Positions 18,487-27,064 of a stretch of DNA of 64,000 bases are shown piece by piece; positions within the stretch are counted from its first letter, which is position 1; each line of letters starts with the position of its first letter. The notes beneath the pieces were generated by a model. That model was not told the origin of the DNA, ran no database searches, and worked only from the letters and a program-made list of their open reading frames with translations. The stretch is from Falsibacillus pallidus (lineage in GTDB: Bacteria; Bacillota; Bacilli; Bacillales; DSM-25281), in assembly GCF_003350505.1 (NCBI RefSeq), contig NZ_QQAY01000006.1, positions 97,481 to 161,480 on the forward strand. The letters run 5' to 3'. Position numbers and translations under genes: made by a program.

Positions 18487-18621
18487 GTGCTGACGAAGGC
18501 ATGGCGAGCGTCTATGTGTTTTCCGTCAGTCTGATAATCGTATCTTTTTTGAAATACCTGCCAGTCTGTTAAAATGACGGGGGATATCTTGAACGAATAC
18601 TAAAGAGAAGGTGTGTACAGC

Positions 18622-19488
18622 ATGATAGAATGTATTGCAACGGATATGGACGGAACATTATTGAATTCGAAGCAGCAAGTCAGCGAAGCAAACCGCCGCG
18701 CGATAATGGAGGCGCAGGAAAAAGGGATAAAAGTGGTCGTTGCCACAGGAAGATCTTATACAGAAGCAAGGTTTGCCCTTGATGAAGCAGGGATTGAATG
18801 TCCGATCATTTGTGTCAATGGAGCTGAAACCCGCAATCGAAAAGGTGAAGTCATCCATGTCAGCGGGATGGATGCAAAGGCTGCAGCTGAAGTTTCACGC
18901 CAGTTGAAAGATCATGGCATCTATTTTGAAATCTACACCAATAAAGGGACGTATACTGAAGACTATGAAAAGGGAATCGATATCATCATTGATATCTTTC
19001 AATCAGCGAATCCCCATGTCAGTGAACAGCAGATCAGGGATGCTGCCAAAAAGCGCTTTTCTGAAGGGCATATTTCAGTGATTGACCACTACCAGGAGAT
19101 CTTTGATGATCCCTCTTATATCATTTATAAATTTCTTGCATTCTCTTTCGACGATCAGGCACTTGAAAATGCAGAAGGGCCATTGAAGGAGATAGAGGGG
19201 ATTGCAGTCAGTTCTTCAGGGAAAGAGAACTTGGAAATCACCAATGTCCATGCGCAAAAGGGAATCGCCTTGGAGAAATTTGTGGAAGAGCATGGTCTCG
19301 ACCTTTCCAAGACAATGGCCATTGGGGATAACTTCAATGATCTATCCATGATGAAAAAGGCAGGAAGACCCGTTGCGATGGGAAATGCCGCACAGGGAAT
19401 CAAAGATTACTGTGAATTCCATACAGCAACCAACGAAGAAGACGGCGTAGCCAAAGCTATTTTTGAAGCAATGAAAGCAACTGTATAA
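18622..19488 (+). CDS. Cof-type HAD-IIB phosphatase
   Basis: The protein (288 residues) carries the HAD nucleophile motif DMDGTLL (D8, D10), motif II VATGRSY, a C2-type cap domain and the C-terminal motif GDNFNDLSMM. Cof/YwpJ-type enzymes dephosphorylate small phosphometabolites such as sugar phosphates or flavin mononucleotide; the substrate cannot be read from sequence. The ATG at 18622 is chosen over an in-frame GTG at 18613 that sits too close to the ribosome site. The gene is monocistronic. Confidence 0.88.
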   Translation: MIECIATDMDGTLLNSKQQVSEANRRAIMEAQEKGIKVVVATGRSYTEARFALDEAGIECPIICVNGAETRNRKGEVIHVSGMDAKAAAEVSRQLKDHGIYFEIYTNKGTYTEDYEKGIDIIIDIFQSANPHVSEQQIRDAAKKRFSEGHISVIDHYQEIFDDPSYIIYKFLAFSFDDQALENAEGPLKEIEGIAVSSSGKENLEITNVHAQKGIALEKFVEEHGLDLSKTMAIGDNFNDLSMMKKAGRPVAMGNAAQGIKDYCEFHTATNEEDGVAKAIFEAMKATV

Positions 19489-19499
19489 CCCATACGTAA

Positions 19500-19535
19500 A
19501 AATGCCCCGGCAGCCATTCGAGCTCCGGGGCATTT
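19500..19535. terminator. Bidirectional terminator between the HAD gene and the tetR operon
   Basis: Perfect 11-bp stem AAATGCCCCGG/CCGGGGCATTT between convergent genes. Confidence 0.85.
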
Positions 19536-19536
19536 C

Positions 19537-20181
19537 CTACTTTTTTATACCGTTTAAGATAAAAGATATCATGTTTTCGATTTCCTTTTCATCGTTCCAA
19601 TCGGCTTCCGGGGCCATGATGTGCCTCGCCAATAAGTAGCCGATGATGGTCGAGCCCAGCATCCGAACGACGGATTCTGGCGGCAATTCGATAATTTGGC
19701 CATTCTTCTGGTAATGAACGACGACTTCTTTCAGCCTTTCAAAAACCTTAAGGGCAATATTCTTTGTGAATTGCTCCTTCAGCTCAGGATGAAAGGGGAT
19801 TTCCTGAACCAGGATTTTAATCATGTTCGTATTTTCCTTGGCAAACGCCTGCCTGTTCGCAATGATGGCTCTGAGAAAATCCTCAAATTCCTCATAATCC
19901 TTATCCAGCACCTTATTAAGGTCGCGGATGATGAAAGGCGCAATCAGTTTAGTCATGGTCGGTGCAACAATGGAAAATAGTAAATCTTTTTTCGTTTTAT
20001 AATGACGGAAGATGGTGCCTTCCGCTACGCCTGCTTTTTTGGCAATTTCACTGGTGGAACTTGCGGCATAGCCTTTTTCGGAAAAAATCTCGACGGCCGC
20101 TTCCAGTATCTTTTTTTGTTTTTCCGTCACGCCATCCTGGTTTTCAATCAGCAAATTAAGCATCTGGTTTTCTTCAGACAT
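19537..20181 (-). CDS. TetR-family regulator of the ABC exporter operon
   Basis: The 214-residue protein has an N-terminal TetR helix-turn-helix (EIAKKAGVAEGTIFRHYKTK, about residues 38-57) and a C-terminal ligand/dimer domain. I chose the ATG at 20181 because GAGGAG lies 6 bp upstream; longer starts have no site. It is the last gene of an ATPase-permease-tetR operon. Two copies of a TetR-type operator lie before the ATPase gene, so it probably represses its own operon. Confidence 0.87.
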   Translation of the reverse strand: MSEENQMLNLLIENQDGVTEKQKKILEAAVEIFSEKGYAASSTSEIAKKAGVAEGTIFRHYKTKKDLLFSIVAPTMTKLIAPFIIRDLNKVLDKDYEEFEDFLRAIIANRQAFAKENTNMIKILVQEIPFHPELKEQFTKNIALKVFERLKEVVVHYQKNGQIIELPPESVVRMLGSTIIGYLLARHIMAPEADWNDEKEIENMISFILNGIKK

Positions 20182-20256
20182 GTCGATCTCCTCGTTGAAT
20201 TCATTTACTTCCTTCATTGTACAATAATTGGCAGGAATCAGCACAATAGGAAAGGG

Positions 20257-21276
20257 TTATGATGTTTTTCTATATTTATTCAAGGCAAAGATGTTAAGCA
20301 GGATGAATACCAATGAAAAGCCGGTCAATACAAGAACAGGTGTAAGGATATCCGTGAAGGAGTATCCTTTGATCATCACGTCCTTCAGCGCTTGTGCCGC
20401 ATAATAGAGCGGAGTGATCGGACCGATCCAGCTGAGCCAGTCAGAGATGGCATCCAAATTGAACAATCCCGAGAAAAAGATCTGCGGCACGATGACTAGC
20501 GGAATGAATTGCATCATCTGAAGCTCATTGCGTGCAAATGCAGATAGGAGGATGCCAAGCGTCAATGCTGTCAAAGATAGCAGGAGAATGATGATGAGTA
20601 CATTAAAGAAGCTTCCTGTCATCATCATATCCAAAACATAGATGGCATATAAGGAAAGAAGTGATGCCTGAATGATCATGAAAATCCCAAAACCAATGAC
20701 ATAGCTGATGACCATCTCCCAAATTTTAATCGGGCTGGCAAGCAGTCTTTCCAATGTACCGGATGTGCGTTCTCTTAGGAAAGAAACGCCGCTGATCAGA
20801 AAGACAAAGAAAAAGCAGAAGAATCCGAGTAATACAGGACCGAATGAATCAAATTGCCCCATATCCTTGCTGCCATATACATATTCTACGGGTAATTTAG
20901 AAGCACTCATTGGTTGAAAAACAGGCATAGCATCCTGGATTTCTTTAAGGACGGCGCGGTTGCGTGATGGATCGCTGCCCTCCAGGACGATTTTCGGGTG
21001 TGGGCCGGAAAGTAAATAGCCATCCAAATCTCCATCTTTCAAGGACTTATCAGCATCATTTTGATTCTTGAAATCTTTGAATTCTGAACTGAGGGAGTCG
21101 CTTTTTTGCGCACTTTGTTCATAAACCACTCCTACTTTAGGTTTATAATCGCTGTTGTCAAATACGAGCCACAACATCGTCAAAATAAGGAGCGGGGCAA
21201 AAAGAATCAAGGCAAGCGTTCGTTTGTCGCGTAGGATTTGGCGGATAATCCGCAAGACAAATGCACTAATTCGCAT
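20257..21276 (-). CDS. ABC-2 type exporter permease
   Basis: The 339-residue protein has an N-terminal membrane helix, a large extracytoplasmic domain and a C-terminal block of five or six helices (FFVFLISGVSFLRERTSGTLERLLASP, the classic ABC-2 signature region). It would form the channel of a drug or lipid-type exporter. The ATG at 21276 has GGAGGTG 6 bp upstream and overlaps the ATPase gene by 11 bp. YhcI/YhgE-like and LnrM-like exporters share this plan; the substrate is unknown. Confidence 0.87.
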   Translation of the reverse strand: MRISAFVLRIIRQILRDKRTLALILFAPLLILTMLWLVFDNSDYKPKVGVVYEQSAQKSDSLSSEFKDFKNQNDADKSLKDGDLDGYLLSGPHPKIVLEGSDPSRNRAVLKEIQDAMPVFQPMSASKLPVEYVYGSKDMGQFDSFGPVLLGFFCFFFVFLISGVSFLRERTSGTLERLLASPIKIWEMVISYVIGFGIFMIIQASLLSLYAIYVLDMMMTGSFFNVLIIILLLSLTALTLGILLSAFARNELQMMQFIPLVIVPQIFFSGLFNLDAISDWLSWIGPITPLYYAAQALKDVMIKGYSFTDILTPVLVLTGFSLVFILLNIFALNKYRKTS

Positions 21277-21994
21277 GGTGGACACCTCCGGATAGAAGAA
21301 AGACTTCTTCAATGGAACCTACTCCATTGGATTGTTTCACGGCTTCAGGTGAATCATTGGCAATCAGAAGTCCATCTCGGATCAAGCCCAGCTTGTCGCA
21401 GCGTTCAGCTTCATCCATCACATGTGTCGTGACAAAAATGGCAGTCCCTGCATTCTTCAAAGCCTGAAACTGCTCCCATATGCTTTTGCGGAGCACTGGA
21501 TCGATTCCAACGGTCGGTTCATCCAGGATCAATAGCTTTGGTTCGTGAAGAAGGGAGATGGCTAAGGAAAGACGCCTCTTCATGCCGCCGGAATATTGAT
21601 GGATTGTCTTGGAAAGGTCATTTTGCAGTCCGACAATTTCCATGACTGTCTGTATCCGTTCTTTTTTTCTTTTGCCTCCAAGCCCATATAATGCAGCGAA
21701 GAATTCCAGGTTTTCTTTGGCTGTCAGGTCCGTATAAAGCGCATCTGATTGGGCCATATACCCGATGTTTACTAATTGGGAAAGAGAGGGCATCGTTGTT
21801 TGGTGAACTGTTATTTCACCGGATGTTGCTTTTTCAAGCCCCATCATCATTTTTACTAGGGTTGTTTTTCCTGAACCCGATGGCCCAAGAAGACCGTAGA
21901 TTTCTCCCTCTTGAACTGAAAGTGTAATGTCCTTCAGCACTTCATGGGATCCGAACGATTTGGAAACGTGGTCTACGTTCACGATTGTGTTCAT
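21266..21994 (-). CDS. ABC exporter ATP-binding protein
   Basis: The 242-residue nucleotide-binding subunit has Walker A GPSGSGKTT (residues 37-45), the Q-loop region around MAQSD, the signature YSGGMKRRLSLA, Walker B LLILDEP and the H-loop in TTHVMDEAE. It drives the adjacent ABC-2 permease. GAGGTGG lies 6 bp before the ATG. As first gene of the operon it sits directly downstream of the two TetR-type operators. Confidence 0.93.
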   Translation of the reverse strand: MNTIVNVDHVSKSFGSHEVLKDITLSVQEGEIYGLLGPSGSGKTTLVKMMMGLEKATSGEITVHQTTMPSLSQLVNIGYMAQSDALYTDLTAKENLEFFAALYGLGGKRKKERIQTVMEIVGLQNDLSKTIHQYSGGMKRRLSLAISLLHEPKLLILDEPTVGIDPVLRKSIWEQFQALKNAGTAIFVTTHVMDEAERCDKLGLIRDGLLIANDSPEAVKQSNGVGSIEEVFLLSGGVHHAN

Positions 21995-22030
21995 GATTTA
22001 CCACCTCAGATTTTGTATGAATAATGATAG

Positions 22031-22093
22031 TGAGTGATTACTCACTTTTATGGTAAATCATCGACTTGCATTTGTAAAGTGAGTAATCACTCA
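22031..22093. promoter_or_regulatory. Two TetR-type operators controlling the exporter operon
   Basis: TGAGTGATTACTCA at 22031-22044 and its reverse complement TGAGTAATCACTCA at 22080-22093 lie 49 bp apart, within 100 bp upstream of the ATPase start. The match extends on one side (ACTCACTTT at site 1, AAAGTGAGT at site 2), so the two sites face each other. They are the obvious binding sites for the TetR protein of the same operon. Confidence 0.72.
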
Positions 22094-22119
22094 TTTCTCG
22101 AAAAATTTCTTCGACAAAA

Positions 22120-22156
22120 AAAGCACCATCCTTAACAAGAGTCAGGATGGTGCTTT
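22120..22156 (-). terminator. Terminator of yojF-bshB2
   Basis: Perfect 13-bp stem AAAGCACCATCCT/AGGATGGTGCTTT; T7 follows on the minus strand. Confidence 0.9.
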
Positions 22157-22163
22157 AATTTAC

Positions 22164-22847
22164 TTATTTGACGTTATCTTTATCCCATTGATAGCTCCAA
22201 AAGCGTTCAAATTGGAAGCGGTTCATGACTTCTGGGTCTTTGTTGTTCCACTTCTCTTCCATTTCGGCAAGCATCCAAGCTGTCTGGGAGTTGTGAGCCT
22301 TCATGGCACCGAGTTTGATATCCAGCACATGGCTGATGTCATTGCGGATATCGGGTGCTCCGAGGATTTCTTCGCATCCATTGGAAAAGGCAACGCAGTG
22401 GAGCTTCGTCCGTTCCTTCTCTGGCATTTGTCGTACTGCCCTTACAACAGCACGAGCAGTCGCTTCATGGTCCGGATGGACGGAAAAGTCAGGGTAGAAT
22501 GTGATGATCAAGGATGGGTTCAGCTCTTCAATCATATCGCTGATCATTTTTGTCATTTTTTTATCATCTTCAAATTCAACCGTCTTATCGCGCAGCCCCA
22601 TCATGCGCAAATCCTGGATGCCCATGACTTCGGCGGCTTTTTGTAGTTCTCTCTTCCTGATTTTCGGCAGGGATTCCCTCGTTGCAAAAGGAGGATTCCC
22701 CAGATTTCTTCCCATTTGACCTAATGTGAGGCAAGCATAGGTCACGGGAGTGCCGTTTTGGATATGGGTTGCAATGGTCCCGGAAACCCCAAATGCCTCA
22801 TCATCGGGATGGGGGAAGACCACTAATACTTGTCGTTCTTTTTCCAT
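22164..22847 (-). CDS. bshB2: Bacillithiol biosynthesis deacetylase BshB2
   Basis: The 227-residue protein of the PIG-L/LmbE zinc hydrolase family removes the acetyl group from GlcNAc-malate in bacillithiol synthesis, and may act as an S-conjugate amidase. Zinc and catalytic motifs are visible: FPHPDDE (H13, D15, D16) near the N-terminus and VHPDHEAT in the middle. The ATG at 22847 follows AAAGGAGCG. The upstream neighbour yojF is the usual partner of this paralogue (yojG = bshB2 in B. subtilis). Confidence 0.9.
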   Translation of the reverse strand: MEKERQVLVVFPHPDDEAFGVSGTIATHIQNGTPVTYACLTLGQMGRNLGNPPFATRESLPKIRKRELQKAAEVMGIQDLRMMGLRDKTVEFEDDKKMTKMISDMIEELNPSLIITFYPDFSVHPDHEATARAVVRAVRQMPEKERTKLHCVAFSNGCEEILGAPDIRNDISHVLDIKLGAMKAHNSQTAWMLAEMEEKWNNKDPEVMNRFQFERFWSYQWDKDNVK

Positions 22848-22867
22848 TGATTTTCGCTCCTTTCTGA

Positions 22868-23215
22868 TCACTCAAATGGCGTTTCGCTGATTTCCAATGC
22901 AACTGCAAGCTTGCCGTCAAAACCGTGGCCAGCCATCAGAAGACGTCCTTCTTCATCCATTTCAAAGTGAGTCAATCCTTCAGCATAAATCCAACCGATT
23001 TCAAGCTTCAATCCTGTTCTGAACGGGCCGTCGCCGACGATTTTGCCGTGTTCATAAGTCACTTTGGCATTCCGGATATAAGCGCCTGCGGAGAAAAATC
23101 CCTCGTTAAAATGCGAGGCGTATGCGCCATTTGTCGTTTCTAAATGTATATAGACCGGCTTCCCGGCGAATTGATCAATCAAAGGCTGAACATTCCCAAT
23201 TGTGATAGGTTCCAT
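22868..23215 (-). CDS. yojF: YojF family protein (DUF1806), bacillithiol-linked
   Basis: The 115-residue soluble protein is dominated by beta-strand-like segments (KPVYIHLETTNG, VGDGPFRTGLKLEIGWIY). It matches the DUF1806/YojF family that is almost always encoded just before bshB2 in Bacillaceae. Here the gap is 20 bp. The biochemical role is unknown; an accessory function in bacillithiol metabolism is an inference from linkage. Confidence 0.85.
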   Translation of the reverse strand: MEPITIGNVQPLIDQFAGKPVYIHLETTNGAYASHFNEGFFSAGAYIRNAKVTYEHGKIVGDGPFRTGLKLEIGWIYAEGLTHFEMDEEGRLLMAGHGFDGKLAVALEISETPFE

Positions 23216-23315
23216 TCCAGGTCCTCCTTCTTCTGACTAAACGTCAATATCTATTACCATCTTACTAAAATTCCTTTATGAATGCTAAAACCCTGTTTCA
23301 GTTTTTTTCTTAATC

Positions 23316-23342
23316 AAAAAAAAGGCCCGGAGGAACCGAACC
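23316..23342 (-). terminator. Terminator of pdxK
   Basis: On the minus strand GGTTCGG pairs with CCGGGCC (two U-G wobbles) over a TTCCT loop, then T8. It lies about 165 bp downstream of the pdxK stop, beyond the large inverted repeat. Confidence 0.7.
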
Positions 23343-23377
23343 TTTTTAATATATGTGCTATTAAGGTTTATTACTCT

Positions 23378-23507
23378 GTTCAGACTGATTGAAAGCGTTT
23401 GTCAGTCGAGGCGCGGGTCCGATGAGGAGCGGAGTTGCCTTAAAGGGCAATGAGCATCCGAAGAGGACCCGCAACGAAGAATGCGAGCGCTTGTCAACAG
23501 TCTGAAC
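23378..23507. repeat. Large imperfect inverted repeat touching the pdxK stop codon
   Basis: Outer arms GTTCAGACTG (23378-23387) and CAGTCTGAAC (23498-23507) are perfect complements. Inner arms GCGGGTCC and GGACCCGC are also perfect, and the centre has a TTGCC/GGCAA hairpin over a 6-nt loop. The right arm ends on the first base of the pdxK stop codon (TAG at 23507-23509, minus strand). The whole 130 bp could fold as one long branched hairpin in the pdxK 3' untranslated region. Confidence 0.8.
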
Positions 23508-24316
23508 TATTCTTGGATACGGTTGTAGGCGCCGTGCATGACAGGTCCAACGTATTCGTTTAATTTAAAGCCATGTTGGATTGCAGCTGTCACGAATTTT
23601 TTCGCTTCTCTTACAGCAGCTTCAACAGTCAAGCCGTTTGCCAGGTTGGCCGTGATGGCAGCAGCGAATGTACAGCCTGCACCATGGTTGTAGGAAGTAT
23701 CCACTTTGTCAGCTTCTAACACTGTAAACTCGGATCCATCAAAGAATAAATCGACCGCGTTATCATGCTGCAGCTGCTTTCCGCCTTTGATGACAACGTT
23801 CTTAGCGCCAAGTTCATGGATCTTGCGGGCCGCTTCTTTCATATCATCGATGGATTTCAATGGTCCGTTTTGAGCCAATTGTCCAGCTTCGAACAGATTT
23901 GGCGTGACAACAAGGGCTCTAGGCAAGAGAAGTTCCCTCATGGCATCCGTTGTTTCCGGGTGCAGGACCTCATCTTCCCCTTTGCAGATCATAACAGGAT
24001 CGATGACTACTTTAGCCAGGCCGTGTTCATCGATTTTGCGAGCAGCCAGTTCGATGATTTCCACAGAACCGAGCATCCCTGTTTTCATAGAGTCGATGCC
24101 AACGGAAAGAATGGTTTCCAATTGTGCCTCAACTGTGCTGACAGCCTGTGGGAAAACGTTGTGGTGCCAGTGGTTTTTAGGGTCCATTGCGACAATTGTC
24201 GTCAAAGCGGACATGCCGTATACGCCATGCTCCTGGAATGTCTTTAAATCTGCCTGGATCCCTGCACCGCCGCTGGAATCAGAACCTGCGATTGTTAAAA
24301 CTTTTTTCATTGTCAT
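23507..24316 (-). CDS. pdxK: Pyridoxine/pyridoxal/pyridoxamine kinase (ThiD-like family)
   Basis: The 269-residue ribokinase-fold enzyme starts with the GSDSSGGAGIQADLKT motif and ends with the anion-hole motif GAGCTF. It phosphorylates B6 vitamers, or hydroxymethylpyrimidine if it acted as a true ThiD. Similarity to the B. subtilis protein first called ThiD and later shown to be PdxK, including the cysteine C215 in GAGCTF, favours pyridoxal kinase. It stands alone rather than in a thiamine operon, and I saw no TPP riboswitch upstream. Confidence 0.85.
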   Translation of the reverse strand: MTMKKVLTIAGSDSSGGAGIQADLKTFQEHGVYGMSALTTIVAMDPKNHWHHNVFPQAVSTVEAQLETILSVGIDSMKTGMLGSVEIIELAARKIDEHGLAKVVIDPVMICKGEDEVLHPETTDAMRELLLPRALVVTPNLFEAGQLAQNGPLKSIDDMKEAARKIHELGAKNVVIKGGKQLQHDNAVDLFFDGSEFTVLEADKVDTSYNHGAGCTFAAAITANLANGLTVEAAVREAKKFVTAAIQHGFKLNEYVGPVMHGAYNRIQE

Positions 24317-24371
24317 GAAAAATCCCCCTTTATATTTGAAACATCTATCGGCAATTGATTATCATTGATAT

Positions 24372-24544
24372 AGGCTATTTTCTTAAAGATTGTTGCTTTA
24401 GCATTAAAACAGGATAACTTATGCAATTTTTGCTGAAGATTTAGCTCGAAAAGAGCCTGGATACTCCAACTCAGCGCACCAGTCAGCTAGTTTAACGTTA
24501 AAATCGGCATTAAGATTTTAACAACATAGTTTACGAAAACAGCC
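24372..24544 (-). repeat. Dispersed repeat family 1, copy B (full length)
   Basis: A 173-bp copy on the minus strand relative to copies A and D, running from GGCTATTTTCTTAAAG to TTTACGAAAACAGCC. Its reverse complement aligns with copy D almost base for base, including the GTTAAAATC/GATTTTAAC hairpin and the CTCGAAAAGAG core. It fills most of the 319-bp gap between the divergent genes pdxK and mobA. Confidence 0.9.
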
Positions 24545-24635
24545 TTGATATAAACTCTTTTTTTAGAATAAATCATTCCCAACCTAATGACAAATTTTTT
24601 TGACTATAACATATGAAGTGAAAGGGCGTGAAGCG

Positions 24636-25250
24636 ATGAAATGGTCGGCTCTGCTGCTGGCTGGCGGTCAATCGTCGAGAATGGGGCAAAAGAAACACAT
24701 GATGCAGCTGGAAGGACGCCCTATGATCGATAGGCAGATTGACCGGTTTGCCAATCATTGCGAGGAAATCCTTGTCGTTGCCAATGACGGCTTGGAAATC
24801 AGCGATGAGCATGTCAAAGTCATGCCCGATATTGAACGTTTCAAAGGGGACGGGCCTCTTGCTGGCCTATACACAGGATTGAAAAACAGCCGATCAGATG
24901 CAGTTTGCTTGATCGCTTGTGATATGCCTTTTGCTTCTGTAAAGATGGCAAGCTGGCTGTCAGAAGTGCTGGATGAAGGATATGATGCTGTCATCCCTCG
25001 TTTGAAGGGGCGCAGTCATCCACTTTTCGCCTGCTATCATAAGAGGATTTTACCGATTGTTGAAGAACAGCTTATTTTGGGTAAAAGAAAAATGCAGGAT
25101 ATGATTGACCGTATAGCTGCGAGAGAAGTACAGGAAAGCGAAGCGCCTGAATGGGATGCAGAGAAGCTCGAATGGATTCTTTTCAATATGAATACACCGG
25201 AAGACTACGAGACAGTACGCAGAAAGATCGAGGAAGGGGATATATTGTGA
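24636..25250 (+). CDS. mobA: Molybdenum cofactor guanylyltransferase
   Basis: The 204-residue nucleotidyltransferase transfers GMP from GTP to Mo-molybdopterin. The N-terminal LLAGGQSSRMGQKKHMMQL is the classic MobA nucleotide-binding loop, and IACDMPF holds the metal-binding aspartate. The ATG at 24636 has a modest AAGGGCG site; the in-frame upstream extension to 24600 has none. It opens a mobA-moaE-moaD-moeB operon; its stop overlaps the moaE start (GTGA). Confidence 0.9.
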   Translation: MKWSALLLAGGQSSRMGQKKHMMQLEGRPMIDRQIDRFANHCEEILVVANDGLEISDEHVKVMPDIERFKGDGPLAGLYTGLKNSRSDAVCLIACDMPFASVKMASWLSEVLDEGYDAVIPRLKGRSHPLFACYHKRILPIVEEQLILGKRKMQDMIDRIAAREVQESEAPEWDAEKLEWILFNMNTPEDYETVRRKIEEGDIL

Positions 25251-25714
25251 ATAGCTGCAGTATTACAAGGGAACCAATCAAAGTGGAGGAAATCGCTTCA
25301 CGTGTCACCCGTCCAGAGGCAGGAGCCGTTGCTCTTTTCATCGGTACGGTCAGAGAATTGACGGGGGATAAACGGACCCTTTATCTAGAATATCAAGCCT
25401 ATGAAGCAATGGCTGTGAAAAAATTGGAGCAGATAAGGACGGAAATCGGGGAAAGGTGGCCGGATGCTCAAGTTGTCATCGTACATAGGATCGGCCGTTT
25501 GGAAATTACGGATATTGCCGTTGCGATTGCGGTATCCACTCCTCACCGTGACAGCGCCTATGAAGCCAACCGCTATGCCATTGAAAGAATTAAAGAAATC
25601 GTCCCCATCTGGAAAAAGGAACATTGGGAAGACGGGGAAGAGTGGATCGGAAACCAAAAAGGAACACAAGAATATAAAACCGGAAAGCCTGAGGTGACGG
25701 AAATTGAAAATTAA
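25247..25714 (+). CDS. moaE: Molybdopterin synthase catalytic subunit
   Basis: The 155-residue large subunit of molybdopterin synthase inserts sulfur carried by MoaD into precursor Z. Motifs include AVALFIGTVRE near the N-terminus, the HRIGRLEITD segment and the catalytic lysine region WKKEHW. The GTG at 25247 overlaps the mobA stop and has AGGAAGGGG 7 bp upstream. Its 3' end overlaps moaD by 11 bp, so the subunits are translationally coupled. Confidence 0.93.
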   Translation: MNSCSITREPIKVEEIASRVTRPEAGAVALFIGTVRELTGDKRTLYLEYQAYEAMAVKKLEQIRTEIGERWPDAQVVIVHRIGRLEITDIAVAIAVSTPHRDSAYEANRYAIERIKEIVPIWKKEHWEDGEEWIGNQKGTQEYKTGKPEVTEIEN

Positions 25715-25940
25715 AGTGCTGTTATTTGCCCACCTGCAGGAAGAAGCGGGAAAAGGCGAAGTAGAGTTAGAGCTTCAAGGAGATACAGTCAAGGAATTGA
25801 TGGCCGTCATGGAAAAGGAGTATCGGCTAACAAGACTCCCACAGGCCATGATTGCAGTCAATGAAGAATTTGCAGATGAAGAGACGGTGTTAAAAGAAGG
25901 AGATTCCGTTGCCATTCTGCCCCCGGTCAGCGGTGGATGA
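25704..25940 (+). CDS. moaD: Molybdopterin synthase sulfur carrier subunit
   Basis: A 78-residue ubiquitin-like protein ending in the Gly-Gly tail (PPVSGG) that is adenylated by MoeB and then thiocarboxylated. The start is TTG with GAGGTGA upstream, inside the end of moaE. Confidence 0.92.
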   Translation: MKIKVLLFAHLQEEAGKGEVELELQGDTVKELMAVMEKEYRLTRLPQAMIAVNEEFADEETVLKEGDSVAILPPVSGG

Positions 25941-26000
25941 GATAAACAATAGGGATTTAAAATAGAAGGAAATCCGCAGTTGAAAGGAAGGGATTGCAGC

Positions 26001-27017
26001 ATGGAACGGTACTCGAGACAGATAAGATTTGCCTCGATTGGAGAAAACGGCCAGAAACAACTTGCTGACAGTCATGTGCTGATAGTGGGAGCTGGTGCCC
26101 TCGGATCAAGTGCGGCAGAGATGCTTGCCAGAAGCGGCGTCGGCAGGCTCACAATCATCGACAGGGACTACGTGGAGGAAAGCAATTTGCAGCGCCAGCA
26201 GCTGTACGCCGAAGAGGATGCAGAGATGAAATGGCCAAAAGCTGCAGCCGCAGAAAAAAGACTCGGACAGATCAATGGATGGATCGATATTCAATCGATT
26301 GTAGGGGAAGCAGATCCGCAGACGCTTGATAAACTCGCAGCAGAAGCAGATCTCATCATTGATGGAACAGACAATTTTGAAACAAGATTCATCATCAATG
26401 ACTGTGCTTACAAACACGGGATTCCATGGATTTACGGAGGGTGCGTCGGGAGCTTCGGCATGGCCTATACGATGCTTCCCGGAAAATCTCCATGCCTTCA
26501 TTGCCTGTTGAAGCGGGTTCCCGTCCAGACAGAGACGTGTGAAACGGCGGGGGTCATCGCCCCGATCGTTCAGATGGTCGCTGCTCATCAAACAGCAGAA
26601 GCTCTGAAATTGTTGACAGGGAATCAGGATGCCGTGGCAGGGCAGTACCGCTCCTTTGATTTGTGGCACAACCAGTACATATCAGTCAAAACAGACTCCA
26701 TCCATGATGAGGCCTGTCTCACGTGCGGCGAATCCCCGTCCTACCCGTTTTTAGAAAAGGAAAATGCCATGAAAACAACGGTCCTTTGCGGAAGGAGCAC
26801 GGTGCAAGTGAGGCCGGCTGCACCGAAGGAACTGAACCTGCAGACAATGGCGCTGCAAGCGAGAAAAGCAGGATACGAGATAAGTGGGAACCCATACCTG
26901 CTGTCAATAGAAACAGGAGAGAACCGAATCGTCGTGTTCCATGACGGAAGAGCACTCGTGCACGGAACCTCAGATGAGGCCCAGGCAAAAAAACTATATC
27001 AATCGTTGATCGGATAA
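26001..27017 (+). CDS. moeB: Molybdopterin-synthase adenylyltransferase (MoeB/ThiF family)
   Basis: The 338-residue E1-like enzyme adenylates the C-terminal glycine of MoaD. It has the ATP-binding VGAGALGSSAAEML motif, DGTDNFETR and paired zinc cysteines (CLHC and CLTC). A C-terminal extension of about 75 residues after the second CxxC is not a rhodanese (no active-site loop seen) and is of unknown role. The ATG at 26001 follows GGAAGGGA. ThiF-type action on ThiS is an alternative, but the moa context favours MoeB. Confidence 0.88.
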   Translation: MERYSRQIRFASIGENGQKQLADSHVLIVGAGALGSSAAEMLARSGVGRLTIIDRDYVEESNLQRQQLYAEEDAEMKWPKAAAAEKRLGQINGWIDIQSIVGEADPQTLDKLAAEADLIIDGTDNFETRFIINDCAYKHGIPWIYGGCVGSFGMAYTMLPGKSPCLHCLLKRVPVQTETCETAGVIAPIVQMVAAHQTAEALKLLTGNQDAVAGQYRSFDLWHNQYISVKTDSIHDEACLTCGESPSYPFLEKENAMKTTVLCGRSTVQVRPAAPKELNLQTMALQARKAGYEISGNPYLLSIETGENRIVVFHDGRALVHGTSDEAQAKKLYQSLIG

Positions 27018-27022
27018 ATCAC

Positions 27023-27055
27023 AAAAAAGGATGCAGCCTCCAAGCTGCATCCTTT
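27023..27055. terminator. Terminator between moeB and the convergent YflT gene
   Basis: 12-bp stem AAAGGATGCAGC/GCTGCATCCTTT flanked by A6 on the left, so it is strongest on the minus strand. Confidence 0.8.
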
Positions 27056-27064
27056 ACTGCTTTC

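Noticed and set aside
23389..23404. cre site (GAAAGCGTTTGTCA)
   Set aside because: The right half fails the consensus, and the sequence belongs to the inverted repeat behind pdxK.
24317..24371. TPP riboswitch for the thiD-like gene
   Set aside because: No THI-box motifs in the leader, and the gene looks like pdxK.
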